NCBI GenBank assembly: GCA_903881545.1
Contig: CAIRTQ010000065.1
Coordinates: 1-32,241 of the forward strand
Reading direction: 5' to 3'
Length of the DNA: 32,241 bases
DNA from: an uncultured Elusimicrobia bacterium
Lineage (GTDB): Bacteria; Elusimicrobiota; Elusimicrobia; UBA1565; UBA9628
A model generated the notes under the pieces. That model was not told where the DNA came from. It searched no databases and was given only the letters and a program-made list of their open reading frames with translations. The translations under genes were made by a program, and so were the position numbers. Within the stretch, counting starts at the first letter, position 1, and each line of letters starts with the position of its first letter. Shown here piece after piece: positions 24,220-32,241 of the stretch.

Positions 24220-24504
24220 ATGAGCAGATCCAGCCGCAAAGGGCCGTACATCGACGCCAAGCTCCTCATGCGCGTGCAGAAGATGAACACCGCGGGTGAG
24301 AAGAGGGTCGTCAAGACTTGGGCGCGCCGCAGCACCATACCGCCCGAGTTCGTGGGGCACACCTTCGCCGTGCACAACGGGCGCAAGTTCCTCCCGATCT
24401 ACGTGACCGAGCAGATGGTGGGACATAAGCTCGGGGAGTTCGCTTTCACGCGTTATTTCCGGTCCCATGGTGGCGCCCATAAAGAGTCCACCACGCTCAC
24501 CTGA
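24220..24504 (+). CDS. rpsS: 30S ribosomal protein S19
   Basis: 30S head protein that contacts S13 and the A-site tRNA. The 94 residues show [39 protein letters not shown] and the terminal SHGGA of the family. GGGAGG lies just before its ATG. If the rplB frame were intact to 24209, only ten bases would separate the two genes, like the rest of the operon. Confidence 0.96.
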   Translation: MSRSSRKGPYIDAKLLMRVQKMNTAGEKRVVKTWARRSTIPPEFVGHTFAVHNGRKFLPIYVTEQMVGHKLGEFAFTRYFRSHGGAHKESTTLT

Positions 24505-24512
24505 GGACAGCC

Positions 24513-24875
24513 ATGGAAGCCACCGCCTACGCCAGATTCCAGAGATACGGGACGCGCAAGGTCGCGCAGGTCCTCAAGGAGATCCGCGGCAAGTCGGTTC
24601 TGCAAGCCGAGGCCCTGTTGCCGCTGATCCCGCGGACCTGTGGGGGCATGATCGCCAAGACCGTGCGCTCCGCTGCCGCCAACCTGACCATGAAGGCCCG
24701 CCATGCGGGCCGCACCCTAGTCCCCGAGCAGGTATTCATCAAGTCCTGCTGGGCGGGCAAGGGGCCGATGGGACAGATGAAGCGGGTGATGCCGGCGCCC
24801 ATGGGCCGGGCCAACACCTTCCGGCGCAAGGTTTGCCATGTGACAGTCGTCGTTTCGGACGAGGCCGGGAGATAA
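24513..24875 (+). CDS. rplV: 50S ribosomal protein L22
   Basis: Exit-tunnel protein; the site of some macrolide resistance changes in other bacteria. The 120 residues contain RKVAQVLKEIRGKSV, the AAANL helix, and the beta-hairpin region AGKGPMGQMKRVMPAPMGRAN. The tip differs somewhat from E. coli (MKRVMPAPMGRAN against MKRIMPRAKGRAD), a normal variation. rpsC starts three bases after its stop. Confidence 0.95.
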   Translation: MEATAYARFQRYGTRKVAQVLKEIRGKSVLQAEALLPLIPRTCGGMIAKTVRSAAANLTMKARHAGRTLVPEQVFIKSCWAGKGPMGQMKRVMPAPMGRANTFRRKVCHVTVVVSDEAGR

Positions 24876-24878
24876 ATT

Positions 24879-25664
24879 ATGGGAAACAAAACGCATCCCA
24901 AGGCCATGCGCCTTGGCTATACTGCGGAGTGGGAATCCAAGTGGTTCTCTCTGCGGGAAATGCCGGCATTGATCGGAGAGGATTTCAAGATCCGCAATCT
25001 GGTCAAGCGGACCTTCCGCATGGCCGCAGTCAGCTGGGTCGGCATTGAGCGCGCCGGCTCGTACCTGCGCGTCAACATCCACACGGCCCGGCCGGGCGTG
25101 GTCATCGGCAAGCGGGGCGCCGACATCGAGGGCATTCGCTCCCAGATCGAGAGCCTCACCCAGCGCAAGACCTTCATCAACGTCGTCGAGATCAAGGATC
25201 CGGAGCTAGACTCCCGCTTGGTGGCCGAGGCCGTGGCCATCCAGTTGGAGAAGCGCATCGCCTACCGCCGCGCCATGCGCCGCTCTATCGAGCGCTCGAT
25301 CCAGTCTGGCGCCCTGGGCATCAAGATCATGGTCAGCGGCCGTCTCAACGGCTCCGAGATCGCCCGGCGCGAATGGGCGCGGGAAGGCCGCGTACCCCTG
25401 CACACATTCTCGGCCGATGTGGACTACGGCACCGCCGAGGCCTACACCACGGCGGGCATCATCGGCGTGAAGGTCTGGATCTTTAAGAAGCTGCTTTTTG
25501 TCAAGAGCGCCAAGGAGTTCCAGCAGATGGCCAAGGCCGCGGAGAGCGCGGCTGCCACCACCGCCGCGCTGGCGGCTGCGCCGGTTCCGGCGGCTGCCGC
25601 ACCCGTCGTCGTTGCGCAGGCCGCGGCGCCGGCCCCAGGAGGGACCCCCCATGCTGATGCCTAA
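24879..25664 (+). CDS. rpsC: 30S ribosomal protein S3 with Ala/Pro-rich tail
   Basis: Protein of the mRNA entry site with a type II KH domain ([18 protein letters not shown], near residues 70-87). The conserved part ends near residue 210 at VKVWIFKK. A low-complexity Ala/Pro/Val tail of about 45 residues follows (from about residue 217). The tail overlaps the rplP start by 14 bases. The tail may be a lineage feature; its codons are in step with the neighbours and give no sign of frameshift. Confidence 0.94.
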   Translation: MGNKTHPKAMRLGYTAEWESKWFSLREMPALIGEDFKIRNLVKRTFRMAAVSWVGIERAGSYLRVNIHTARPGVVIGKRGADIEGIRSQIESLTQRKTFINVVEIKDPELDSRLVAEAVAIQLEKRIAYRRAMRRSIERSIQSGALGIKIMVSGRLNGSEIARREWAREGRVPLHTFSADVDYGTAEAYTTAGIIGVKVWIFKKLLFVKSAKEFQQMAKAAESAAATTAALAAAPVPAAAAPVVVAQAAAPAPGGTPHADA

Positions 25665-26067
25665 GCGCGTCAAGTACCGCAAGCCGCACAGTCATCCGCG
25701 CATCAAGGGACCGGCCAAGAAGGGGACGACCATCGTCTTCGGTGAATTCGGCCTCAAGGCTCTGGAGCCCAAGTGGATGACGGCCCGGCAGATCGAGGCG
25801 GCGCGCGTCGCCATCGGGCGAAAAATGAAGAAGGGCGGCAAGCTTTGGCTGCGCATCTTCCCGGATAAGGCCATCACCAAGCATCCGGCCGAGACCCGCA
25901 TGGGCAAGGGCAAGGGCGCGCCGGACCATTGGGCGGTCGTGATTCGTCCCGGTCGCGTGCTGTTTGAGGTGCAAGGCGTCACGCGCGAGGAGGCCCAGGC
26001 GGCCTTGCGCGAGGCGTCGTTCAAGTTGCCCATCAAGACTCGCTTCGTCGAACGGGAACATCTATGA
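25651..26067 (+). CDS. rplP: 50S ribosomal protein L16
   Basis: Protein near the A-site tRNA elbow. The 138 residues start at [11 protein letters not shown], with GGAGG eight bases upstream, inside the end of rpsC. The family motifs [25 protein letters not shown] and [23 protein letters not shown] run are present (here [17 protein letters not shown]). It overlaps rpmC by four bases (ATGA). Confidence 0.95.
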   Translation: MLMPKRVKYRKPHSHPRIKGPAKKGTTIVFGEFGLKALEPKWMTARQIEAARVAIGRKMKKGGKLWLRIFPDKAITKHPAETRMGKGKGAPDHWAVVIRPGRVLFEVQGVTREEAQAALREASFKLPIKTRFVEREHL

Positions 26068-26300
26068 AGACTAAGGAAAAGGAAAGCCTGCGCAACCATT
26101 CCCCGGCGGAGTTGCGCGCCGAGCTGACCCAGGCGCGGGAGAAGATCTTCCGTCTGCGCTTCAAGCATGGCGCGGCCCCAGTCAAGAACCCTTTGGAGCT
26201 GCGCACTTTGCGCCGCCATGCGGCTCGGCTGGAGACCTGGATCCATCAGAAAGAGCAGGCCCCTGCGTCCACCCCGGCGGCGGCGCGGGCTAAACAGTGA
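26064..26300 (+). CDS. rpmC: 50S ribosomal protein L29
   Basis: Small helical protein at the tunnel exit. The 78 residues hold the coiled-coil pattern [24 protein letters not shown] and [17 protein letters not shown]. The family is usually 60-70 residues; the extra C-terminal part is an Ala/Lys tail. Its ATG overlaps the rplP stop. Confidence 0.93.
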   Translation: MKTKEKESLRNHSPAELRAELTQAREKIFRLRFKHGAAPVKNPLELRTLRRHAARLETWIHQKEQAPASTPAAARAKQ

Positions 26301-26311
26301 GGGAGACCATG

Positions 26312-26629
26312 ATGGCAACGGAAACCGCAGTAGATGAGCGCGGCCAGAGGAAGACTTTCTCCGGGGTCGTCGTTTCGGACCGGATGGCCAAGACGCGCGT
26401 CGTTTTAGTGACGCGGACGGTGCGGCATCCCTTCTATCAGAAGGTGATGAAGAAGACCAGCCGCTTCTGCGTGCACGATGAGAGCAACCAGTCCCGCCAG
26501 GGCGACCTGGTCGAGATCGCGGGTTGCCGCCCCCTGTCCCGGACCAAGCGCTGGCGCCTGCTCCGGGTGGTCAAGGCGGCGCCCCGGACTCTGGAGAAGG
26601 GACGCGCCGGGAGTGAGGCCAAGCCATGA
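26312..26629 (+). CDS. rpsQ: 30S ribosomal protein S17
   Basis: 30S body protein that contacts 16S rRNA helices 7 and 11. The OB-fold core [25 protein letters not shown] and [24 protein letters not shown] are family-like. The 105 residues include a longer N-terminus and a basic tail. The ATG at 26312 has the better spacing from GGGAG; 26309 and a GTG at 26297 are alternative starts. rplN overlaps its stop by four bases. Confidence 0.93.
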   Translation: MATETAVDERGQRKTFSGVVVSDRMAKTRVVLVTRTVRHPFYQKVMKKTSRFCVHDESNQSRQGDLVEIAGCRPLSRTKRWRLLRVVKAAPRTLEKGRAGSEAKP

Positions 26630-26994
26630 TCCAGCTGCGAACCATCGTCAATGTGGCGGACAACTCCGGCGCGCGCAAGTTGCAGTGCTTCCATGTCAAG
26701 ACGGGACACTACCATCGCTACGCCACGGTCGGCGACGTCATCGTGGCCAGTGTGCGCGACGCCATGCCCAACAGCGCGGTCAAGAAGGGCGAGGTGGTCC
26801 GTGCGGTCGTGGTGCGTACCGCGCACAACCGGCGGCGGCCGGACGGCTCCTACATCAGGTTCGACGACAACGCGGTCTGCCTCATCGACGAGAACGGCGA
26901 GCCCAAGGGCACCCGCGTCTTCGGGCCGGTGGCCCGCGAGTTGCGCGACAAGGACTATCTTAAGATCATATCCCTGGCCCCCGAGGTGGTCTGA
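26626..26994 (+). CDS. rplN: 50S ribosomal protein L14
   Basis: A highly conserved inter-subunit bridge protein. The 122 residues are family length, with [15 protein letters not shown], the [11 protein letters not shown] segment and [30 protein letters not shown]. The ATG overlaps the rpsQ stop. rplX starts four bases after its stop. Confidence 0.96.
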   Translation: MIQLRTIVNVADNSGARKLQCFHVKTGHYHRYATVGDVIVASVRDAMPNSAVKKGEVVRAVVVRTAHNRRRPDGSYIRFDDNAVCLIDENGEPKGTRVFGPVARELRDKDYLKIISLAPEVV

Positions 26995-26998
26995 GGCG

Positions 26999-27313
26999 AT
27001 GAAACTCAAACTGCGCAAGAAAGACAAGGTCATGGTCATAGCCGGCAAGGACAAGGGAAAGACTGGCGACATCCTCAAGCTGTATCCGGACGAGGGGCGG
27101 GTCTTGGTCGGCAAGATCAATATCGTCACTAAGCACAAGAAGCCCCGGCAGACGGAGCCGGGCGGGCTGCAGAAGATGGAGGCCCCCATCCATTACTCCA
27201 ACGTCATGCTGCTCTGTCCTAAGTGCGAGAAGCCGGTGCGGCCCAAGCTGGACAAGCTGGCGACGGGAGAATCCGTCCGGATCTGCCGCCGTTGCGGCGA
27301 AACGATCCTTTAA
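26999..27313 (+). CDS. rplX: 50S ribosomal protein L24
   Basis: Early-assembly KOW-domain protein (residues about 6-40: KDKVMVIAGKDKGKTGDIL). The 104 residues end with a paired-cysteine tail (CPKCEKP and CRRCGE) that looks like a zinc ribbon, seen in many bacterial L24 proteins. Start MKLKLRKKDK fits the family. It ends 14 bases before rplE. Confidence 0.95.
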   Translation: MKLKLRKKDKVMVIAGKDKGKTGDILKLYPDEGRVLVGKINIVTKHKKPRQTEPGGLQKMEAPIHYSNVMLLCPKCEKPVRPKLDKLATGESVRICRRCGETIL

Positions 27314-27327
27314 CGGCGAGGTTTATC

Positions 27328-28056
27328 ATGGCAGAGAAGGAAGCGAAAGAGAAGCACCCGGCGGCGACGGAGAAGACCAAGGCCGCCAAGAAGGCGGCGG
27401 CGGAGGGCAAGGTGGCCAAGGCCGCCGGCCCGGGCTTGGCCCTTTCCGACGGCCGCGAGGTCAAGCACCCTGTGCCGCGCCTCAAGAAGTTTTACATGGA
27501 GACGGTGATTCCGGCCCTCATGCAGAAGCGTGGCCTGGGCAACGTCTGGGCCTGCCCCCGGATAACCAAGATTGTGGTCAACGTGGGCGTCTCCGAGGCT
27601 CGGGAGAATGTGCAGGTCATCGACGGTGCCCGCGCGGAAATAGCCCTGATCACCGGGCAGTGGCCGCAACTGCGCCGGGCGCACAAGTCCATCTCGAATT
27701 TCAAGCTGCGCGAGGGCATGCCGATCGGCCTGCGCGTGACCCTGCGCGGGGACCGGATGTACGAGTTCCTGGACCGCTTGGTCTCCGTCGCCATCCCCCG
27801 CATCCGCGACTTCCGGGGGCTGGAGCCGCGCGGCTTCGACGGTAATGGAAACTTCAACCTGGGCCTGCGCGAGCAGATGATCTTCCCGGAGATCGATTTG
27901 GAGAAGACGACCCAACAGCGGGGCATGAACATAACCTTCGTGACCACCGCCGGCAAGGACGACTTGAGCCAGGAGCTCCTCCAGGCGCTGGGCATGCCGT
28001 TCAAGGCCGCCCCGGTGCCGCGCGAGGCGGCGGCCGCGGCGGCGGGGGGAAAATAA
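27328..28056 (+). CDS. rplE: 50S ribosomal protein L5 with long N-terminal extension
   Basis: Central-protuberance protein that binds 5S rRNA. The core from about residue 50 ([65 protein letters not shown] and [11 protein letters not shown]) is intact. The family is about 180 residues, but this product is 242. The extra length is an Ala/Lys-rich leader of about 50 residues and a short Ala-rich tail. The ATG at 27328 is the only well-placed start downstream of rplX; no later in-frame ATG before the core is close to the family start. Confidence 0.93.
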   Translation: MAEKEAKEKHPAATEKTKAAKKAAAEGKVAKAAGPGLALSDGREVKHPVPRLKKFYMETVIPALMQKRGLGNVWACPRITKIVVNVGVSEARENVQVIDGARAEIALITGQWPQLRRAHKSISNFKLREGMPIGLRVTLRGDRMYEFLDRLVSVAIPRIRDFRGLEPRGFDGNGNFNLGLREQMIFPEIDLEKTTQQRGMNITFVTTAGKDDLSQELLQALGMPFKAAPVPREAAAAAAGGK

Positions 28057-28057
28057 G

Positions 28058-28243
28058 ATGGCGACGACAGCATGGAAGGCCAAGACGCAGCGGACTCCGA
28101 AGTTCGCCACGCGCCAGCACAACCGCTGCCAGATCTGTGGCCGGGCCCGCGCTTATTATCGGGACTTCGGCCTCTGCCGCATCTGCTTCCGCAAAATGGC
28201 GCATCAGGGGCAGATCCCTGGCGTCAAGAAATCCTCTTGGTAA
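28058..28243 (+). CDS. rpsN: 30S ribosomal protein S14, zinc-binding type
   Basis: The 61-residue short form of S14 (also called rpsZ). It has four conserved cysteines in two CxxC pairs (CQIC near residue 24 and CRIC near 40), expected to bind zinc. The core includes [18 protein letters not shown] and [27 protein letters not shown] sequence. It begins one base after the rplE stop. Confidence 0.96.
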   Translation: MATTAWKAKTQRTPKFATRQHNRCQICGRARAYYRDFGLCRICFRKMAHQGQIPGVKKSSW

Positions 28244-28251
28244 GGTGATCC

Positions 28252-28647
28252 ATGGACCAGATAGCTGACCTGCTCACACGCATCCGCAACGCCAACCTCC
28301 GCCAGAAGGACCGGGTGGACGTGCCCCACGCCAAGCTCAAGATGGAGGTGGTGCGCATCCTCAAGGAAGAGGGGTTCATCGCCAACTTCAAGACCCTCTT
28401 CACCAACGGCAACAAGCGCGGCACCATCCGGGTCTTCCTGAAGTTCTCCCCGGAGGGGGAGCCGGTGATCCGGGGGCTCAACCGCGTCTCCAAGCCGGGG
28501 CTGCGGGTGTACCGTTCCTACCGCGACATCCCTCGGGTGCGTGGCGGGTTCGCCGTGACCATCCTTTCGACCCCGAACGGTGTGCTCACGGACAAGTTGG
28601 CCAAGGCGCAGAAAGTGGGCGGAGAGATCCTCTGCCAGGTTTGGTGA
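28252..28647 (+). CDS. rpsH: 30S ribosomal protein S8
   Basis: Binds the central domain of 16S rRNA and, in E. coli, represses spc-operon translation. The 131 residues show DLLTRIRNANL, KMEVVRILKEEGFI and the C-terminal GGFAVTILSTPNGVLTDKLAKAQKVGGEILCQVW-type end. A GGTGATCC precedes its ATG. Length is normal for the family. Confidence 0.96.
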   Translation: MDQIADLLTRIRNANLRQKDRVDVPHAKLKMEVVRILKEEGFIANFKTLFTNGNKRGTIRVFLKFSPEGEPVIRGLNRVSKPGLRVYRSYRDIPRVRGGFAVTILSTPNGVLTDKLAKAQKVGGEILCQVW

Positions 28648-28654
28648 GTCTATC

Positions 28655-29245
28655 ATGAGCCGAATAGGAAAGATGCCGGTCGTGATTCCCGCGGGTGTGG
28701 AGGTCTCCATCGCCGACGGGATGGTGAAGGTCAAGGGCCCCAAGGGCCAGCTGCAAGAGCGCCTGCACCGTCTGGTGCGCGCCGAGATCAAGGACGGCAA
28801 GGTCTTGCTGAGCGCAGACCTGGCCGCTGCCCGCGAGGCTTCCGCCATCTACGGCATGAGCCGGGCGCGCGTGAACAACATGGTCGCGGGCGTCAGCGCG
28901 GGGTTTGTCAAGATGCTGAGCATCGTGGGCCTGGGCTTCCGCGGCGAGGTGGAGGGCCAGAAGTTGACCCTGTCCATAGGCAAATCCCATCCGGTGCCCT
29001 TCCTGGCGCCCGTGGGCATCGTCCTGAGCATGGACCCCAAGAAGACCCTCATCACCGTGACCGGAGCGAGCAAGGATTTGGTGGGAGAGACCGCGGCCAA
29101 AATCCGCGATCTGCGCCCGCCGGAGCCCTACAAGGGCACCGGCATCCGCTACCAGGGCGAGTATGTGCGTAAGAAGGCGGGCAAGACCGCGGCCGGAGCG
29201 GCCGGGACGGCCGGCGCCTCCGGAGCTGGCGCCGCCAAGAAATAA
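28655..29245 (+). CDS. rplF: 50S ribosomal protein L6 with Ala/Lys tail
   Basis: Protein near the factor-binding site. Two repeated folds are visible, with MSRIGKMPVVIPAGVEVSI at the start and PPEPYKGTGIRYQGEYVRKKAGK near the end. The 196 residues exceed the usual 175-180 because of a Gly/Ala-rich lysine tail (from about residue 175). Seven bases separate it from rpsH; twelve bases separate it from rplR. Confidence 0.94.
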   Translation: MSRIGKMPVVIPAGVEVSIADGMVKVKGPKGQLQERLHRLVRAEIKDGKVLLSADLAAAREASAIYGMSRARVNNMVAGVSAGFVKMLSIVGLGFRGEVEGQKLTLSIGKSHPVPFLAPVGIVLSMDPKKTLITVTGASKDLVGETAAKIRDLRPPEPYKGTGIRYQGEYVRKKAGKTAAGAAGTAGASGAGAAKK

Positions 29246-29257
29246 GGGTTATCCAAA

Positions 29258-29617
29258 ATGAAAGACAAGTGGACGCGTTACGAATACCGCCGGACCCGGA
29301 CGCGCGGGAAACTCGCGCAACGGCCCGAGGGGCGGCCTCGGCTGAGCGTGCAGCGCAGCCTTAATCATCTTTACGCTCAGGTCATCGACGATGGCCAGGG
29401 CAAGACCTTGGTCTTCGCCTCCTCCCTTTCCAAGGAGTTCAAGGGCCAGAAGGTGGGCAAGAACCTCGCCGCTGCCAAGAAGGTGGGCGAGCTGATCGCG
29501 CAGAAGGCGCTGGCGGCCGGGGTCAAGGAAGTCGCTTTTGACCGCGGTGGCCGGATCTATCACGGCCGCGTCAAGGCCCTGGCCGAGGCGGCCCGGGCCG
29601 GCGGACTAAAGTTCTAG
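29258..29617 (+). CDS. rplR: 50S ribosomal protein L18
   Basis: 5S rRNA-binding protein of the central protuberance. The 119 residues have the usual [50 protein letters not shown] and [30 protein letters not shown] patterns. Its start is ATG at 29258 after an A-rich stretch. It is the 5' neighbour of rpsE. Confidence 0.95.
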   Translation: MKDKWTRYEYRRTRTRGKLAQRPEGRPRLSVQRSLNHLYAQVIDDGQGKTLVFASSLSKEFKGQKVGKNLAAAKKVGELIAQKALAAGVKEVAFDRGGRIYHGRVKALAEAARAGGLKF

Positions 29618-29626
29618 GAGACATGC

Positions 29627-30190
29627 ATGAGCACGCCACCCCCCAACCCACAGAGCCCCGCGCCCTCTTCGCCGGGAACCCGTAGCCCGGGCGGCCGCCG
29701 GCCGCAGCGCTACGACCCCAACGCCCGCAGCGAGGACGGCCTGCGCGAGACGGTGGTCGCTATCAACCGCGTCTCCAAGACCGTTAAGGGCGGCAAGCGC
29801 TTTTCCTTCTCCGCTTTGGTGGTGGTGGGCGACGGCGCGGGTACGGTGGGCTCCGGCCTGGGTAAGGCCCGCGAGGTGCAGTCCTCCATCCAGAAGGCCA
29901 ACTCCCAGGCGCGCAAGGAGATGATCAAGTTCCCGCTGGTGCGGGACACTATCCCGCACGAGATCCAGGCTAAGTTTCGCGCGGGCCTGGTCTGGATGAA
30001 GCCGGCGGCTCAGGGCACCGGCGTCATCGCGGGCGGCGGGGTGCGGGCCGTGCTGGAGGCGGGGGGCGTCAAGAACATCCTCACCAAGAGCCTGGGCTCG
30101 AACAACCATTTCAATGTCGTGGGTGCCACGCTGGAGTGCCTGCGGCAACTGCGCACCAGCGAGGCCACCGCCAAGCTGCGCGGCAAATAG
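29627..30190 (+). CDS. rpsE: 30S ribosomal protein S5
   Basis: 30S accuracy protein with the double-stranded RNA-binding domain and decoding-centre loop. The 187 residues include [37 protein letters not shown] and [10 protein letters not shown] Pro/Ser-rich N-terminal extension (about residues 1-25) is unusual. TAGGAG lies seven bases before the ATG. No rpmD gene lies between its stop and rplO (only 13 bases). Confidence 0.95.
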   Translation: MSTPPPNPQSPAPSSPGTRSPGGRRPQRYDPNARSEDGLRETVVAINRVSKTVKGGKRFSFSALVVVGDGAGTVGSGLGKAREVQSSIQKANSQARKEMIKFPLVRDTIPHEIQAKFRAGLVWMKPAAQGTGVIAGGGVRAVLEAGGVKNILTKSLGSNNHFNVVGATLECLRQLRTSEATAKLRGK

Positions 30191-30203
30191 CGGAGGATTT
30201 TTC

Positions 30204-30671
30204 ATGAGCGAGAACAGACCTGTCACTCTGACCAACATGAAGGGCTCGCGCGGTGCGCGCCGCCGCCCTATTCGCCTGGGCATGGGCGAGGGCTCTGGCA
30301 CCGGACAGACCGCGACGCGCGGGCAAAAGGGCCAGCGCAGCCGCTCCGGCGACGGCAAGATGCCGGGATTCGAGGGTGGTCAGACGCTGCTGCTGCGGCG
30401 CGTCCCCAAGCGGGGCTTCACCAACGGCGCTTTCCGGACTCGATTCCAGGTCGTGTCGTTGGCCGCCATCGAGAGGGTCTTCCGCAACCAGAAGGAAGTC
30501 GGCGTGGAGGCCTTGCGCGTGCACGGCCTGGTCAAGGGGCGGCTTCCGGTCAAGGTCTTGGGCGACGGTGCCTTGACCGCGGCCTTCAAGATCAGCGCCC
30601 ACGCGTTCTCCGGCAGCGCCCGGGAAAAGATTCAGAAGGCAGGCGGGGAGGCCGTGCTCATCAAGTCATGA
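30204..30671 (+). CDS. rplO: 50S ribosomal protein L15
   Basis: Late-assembly 50S protein. The 155 residues contain GSRGARRRPIRLGMGEGSGTGQTATRGQKGQRSRSG-type Gly/Arg-rich start and GFEGGQTLLLRRVPKRGF. GGAGG lies nine bases before the ATG. The frame continues upstream to 30114 but overlaps rpsE without family character. secY overlaps its stop by four bases. Confidence 0.95.
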   Translation: MSENRPVTLTNMKGSRGARRRPIRLGMGEGSGTGQTATRGQKGQRSRSGDGKMPGFEGGQTLLLRRVPKRGFTNGAFRTRFQVVSLAAIERVFRNQKEVGVEALRVHGLVKGRLPVKVLGDGALTAAFKISAHAFSGSAREKIQKAGGEAVLIKS

Positions 30672-31999
30672 TCCAGCGCTTCACCGACCTCTTCGACGTT
30701 CCAGACCTGCGCAAACGGGTGTTCTTCACCCTGGGCGCGATTGCGGTCTATCGCATCGGCGCCGTCATCCCCATCCCCGGCATCAACGGCGACGCCATCC
30801 GGGCCATCTTCGAGGCGCAGAAGAACAGCCTGTTGGGGTTCTTGAACATCTTCTCGGGCGGGGCCTTGGGCCGGTTCTCCATCTTCTCCATGGGGGTCAT
30901 GCCTTACATCAACGCCTCCATCATCATGAGCCTGCTGCAGGGCGCGCATGTCCTGCCTTACCTGGACCGGCTCCATAAAGAAGGCGAGCTGGGCCGGCGC
31001 AAGCTCAATAGCCTCACCCGCTACCTGACTCTTGGCCTGGCGGCTTTCCAATCCTTCGGCCTGACCATCGCTATCACTCGGATGGTGCCCCCGGGCGGCG
31101 CGCCCGTGGTCTCCAACCCGACCTGGGGTTTCTATGCGATGACGGTGTTGACCCTGACCGCCGGGACCGTCTTCATCATGTGGCTGGGCGAGCAGATGAC
31201 CGAGAACGGTATCGGAAATGGGATCTCCCTGCTCATCTTCGCCGGCATCGTGGAGCGCATCCCCAGCGCGGCCTTCAATCTCATCTCGCTGGTGCGCCTG
31301 GAGGAGATGGGCCTGCTCTCCGCCCTATTCCTTCTGGTGGTGCTCATTGGTGTGATCATGTCCGTGGTCTGGGTGGAGACCGCGCAGCGTAAAATCCCGG
31401 TGCAGTACGCCAAGCGCGTGGTGGGGCGCAAGATGTATGGAGGCGCCACCAGCTACCTGCCCCTGAAGGTCGACCAGTCCGGCGTCATCGCGGTCATCTT
31501 CGCGGTGTCGCTCTTGACCGTCCCGATGACCGTGGTGACCTTCGCGCCGCAGGCCCCCTGGGCGGCCAAGATGATGGAGTTTTGGAGCCAGGGCAATTGG
31601 GTCTACCAGACCACTTACGCGGCCCTGGTCATCTTCTTCTGCTACTTCTATAATTCCGTCTCCATCAATCCCAACGACCTGGCCGACAACATGAAGAAGT
31701 CCGGCGGCTTCGTGCCCGGTATCCGTCCCGGCGAGCCCACGGCCAAGTACATCGAGTGGGTCCTGGAGCGCATCACCCTGGGCGGGGCCCTGTTCGTGGC
31801 GGCCATCGCGGTGCTGCCCGATTGGCTGCGCCGGCAGATCAACACCCCCTTCTATTTCGGCGGCACGTCCCTGCTCATCGTGGTCGGCGTGGCCCTGGAC
31901 ACCATGGGCCAGCTGGAGGCGCATCTCATCATGCGCCATTACGAGGGCTTCCTCAAGAAGGGGCGCATCCAGCAGCGTTGGTTCAACGTGGGGAGCTAG
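30668..31999 (+). CDS. secY: preprotein translocase subunit SecY
   Basis: Core channel of the Sec translocon; inner membrane, ten transmembrane helices. The 443 residues are standard length. Family motifs include the VFFTLGAIAVYRIGAVIPIPGIN first helix, GIGNGISLLIFAGI in the region of helix 5, QRKIPVQYAKR with VVGRKMYGG and TYLPLKVDQSGVIAVIFA-like sequence (here SYLPLKVDQSGVIAVIFA). It is the final ribosome-linked gene of the run. The signal peptides of the amylase and barrel-like protein would use this channel. Confidence 0.97.
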   Translation: MIQRFTDLFDVPDLRKRVFFTLGAIAVYRIGAVIPIPGINGDAIRAIFEAQKNSLLGFLNIFSGGALGRFSIFSMGVMPYINASIIMSLLQGAHVLPYLDRLHKEGELGRRKLNSLTRYLTLGLAAFQSFGLTIAITRMVPPGGAPVVSNPTWGFYAMTVLTLTAGTVFIMWLGEQMTENGIGNGISLLIFAGIVERIPSAAFNLISLVRLEEMGLLSALFLLVVLIGVIMSVVWVETAQRKIPVQYAKRVVGRKMYGGATSYLPLKVDQSGVIAVIFAVSLLTVPMTVVTFAPQAPWAAKMMEFWSQGNWVYQTTYAALVIFFCYFYNSVSINPNDLADNMKKSGGFVPGIRPGEPTAKYIEWVLERITLGGALFVAAIAVLPDWLRRQINTPFYFGGTSLLIVVGVALDTMGQLEAHLIMRHYEGFLKKGRIQQRWFNVGS

Positions 32000-32000
32000 G

Positions 32001-32241
32001 ATGATCGTCTTGATCATCGGAGTCCCGGGCTCCGGCAAGGGGACCCAGGCGGGCGTTCTGAGTTCCCGGTTCGGTTTCACGCACCTGTCCACCGGCGACA
32101 TCTTCCGCGCCGAGATGTCCTCCCGATCCCCGCTGGGGCGCAAGGCCGCGGAGTTCGTCAACAACGGCCAGCTGGTGCCCGATCCCGTCGTCGTCGAGAT
32201 GGTGGCCTCGCGGATCCAGGACATCCAGGAGAAGCGCTACC
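32001..32241 (+). CDS. adk: adenylate kinase (5' part; truncated by window end)
   Basis: Converts AMP and ATP to two ADP. The visible 80 residues start MIVLIIGVPGSGKGTQAGVL (P-loop GVPGSGKGT), then STGDIFRAEM with the AMP-binding region and a NNGQLVPDPVVVEMV helix. The rest lies beyond the window. It begins one base after the secY stop, the usual secY-adk order. Confidence 0.95.
   Translation, partial: MIVLIIGVPGSGKGTQAGVLSSRFGFTHLSTGDIFRAEMSSRSPLGRKAAEFVNNGQLVPDPVVVEMVASRIQDIQEKRY

Noticed and set aside
24467..25048. Overlapping plus-strand frame across rplV and rpsC (193 codons)
   Set aside because: Out-of-frame shadow of two clear ribosomal genes.

Overview
The window is GC-rich chromosomal DNA (roughly 65% by eye) from a bacterium. 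Most genes are tightly packed and favour C-ending codons. Lipoprotein and Sec-type signal peptides and a possible outer-membrane barrel suggest a Gram-negative cell envelope. I could not fix the phylum from sequence alone. An Elusimicrobiota-like or other under-sampled Gram-negative lineage is a guess, not a result.

Positions 1-19800 are a mosaic of housekeeping and accessory genes. In order they are: a possible tail of an upstream gene; metK with a good promoter; a small membrane-anchored unknown; a convergent serA-EamA exporter pair; glgP (alpha-glucan phosphorylase) divergent from serA; an orphan ABC substrate-binding lipoprotein; then a minus-strand block of APC permease, GT39-like membrane glycosyltransferase, secreted alpha-amylase and adenosine deaminase. 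This is followed by an ORF6N-domain remnant, a secreted barrel-like unknown, a 48-residue single-pass protein, a yeast-type cytosine deaminase, a membrane-TPR protein, tRNA-Gly(TCC), a B12-binding radical SAM protein and a decayed secreted-protein gene. The metabolic theme is heterotrophy on glucans (extracellular amylase, intracellular phosphorylase), purine/pyrimidine salvage (adenosine and cytosine deaminases), and amino-acid and SAM metabolism.

Positions 19890-32241 are the translation locus: tRNA-Thr(GGT), tuf, then an uninterrupted S10-spc run (rpsJ rplC rplD rplW rplB rpsS rplV rpsC rplP rpmC rpsQ rplN rplX rplE rpsN rpsH rplF rplR rpsE rplO secY adk). Genes are separated by a few bases or overlap by 4-14 bases, consistent with one long operon. 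tuf directly abuts rpsJ, without rpsL, rpsG or fusA between. rpmD (L30) is absent between rpsE and rplO. Several proteins carry unusual low-complexity extensions (L5 N-terminus; S3 and L6 C-termini).

The points most worth a second look are: a frameshift that removes the conserved C-terminus of ribosomal protein L2; tuf codon usage sharply unlike its neighbours; a nested RNA-like fold upstream of metK; a start-codon hairpin on adenosine deaminase; a perfect 14-bp inverted repeat in the ORF6N remnant; and an unlisted small membrane protein. I did not find a convincing new defence system, CRISPR array, prophage or biosynthetic cluster.
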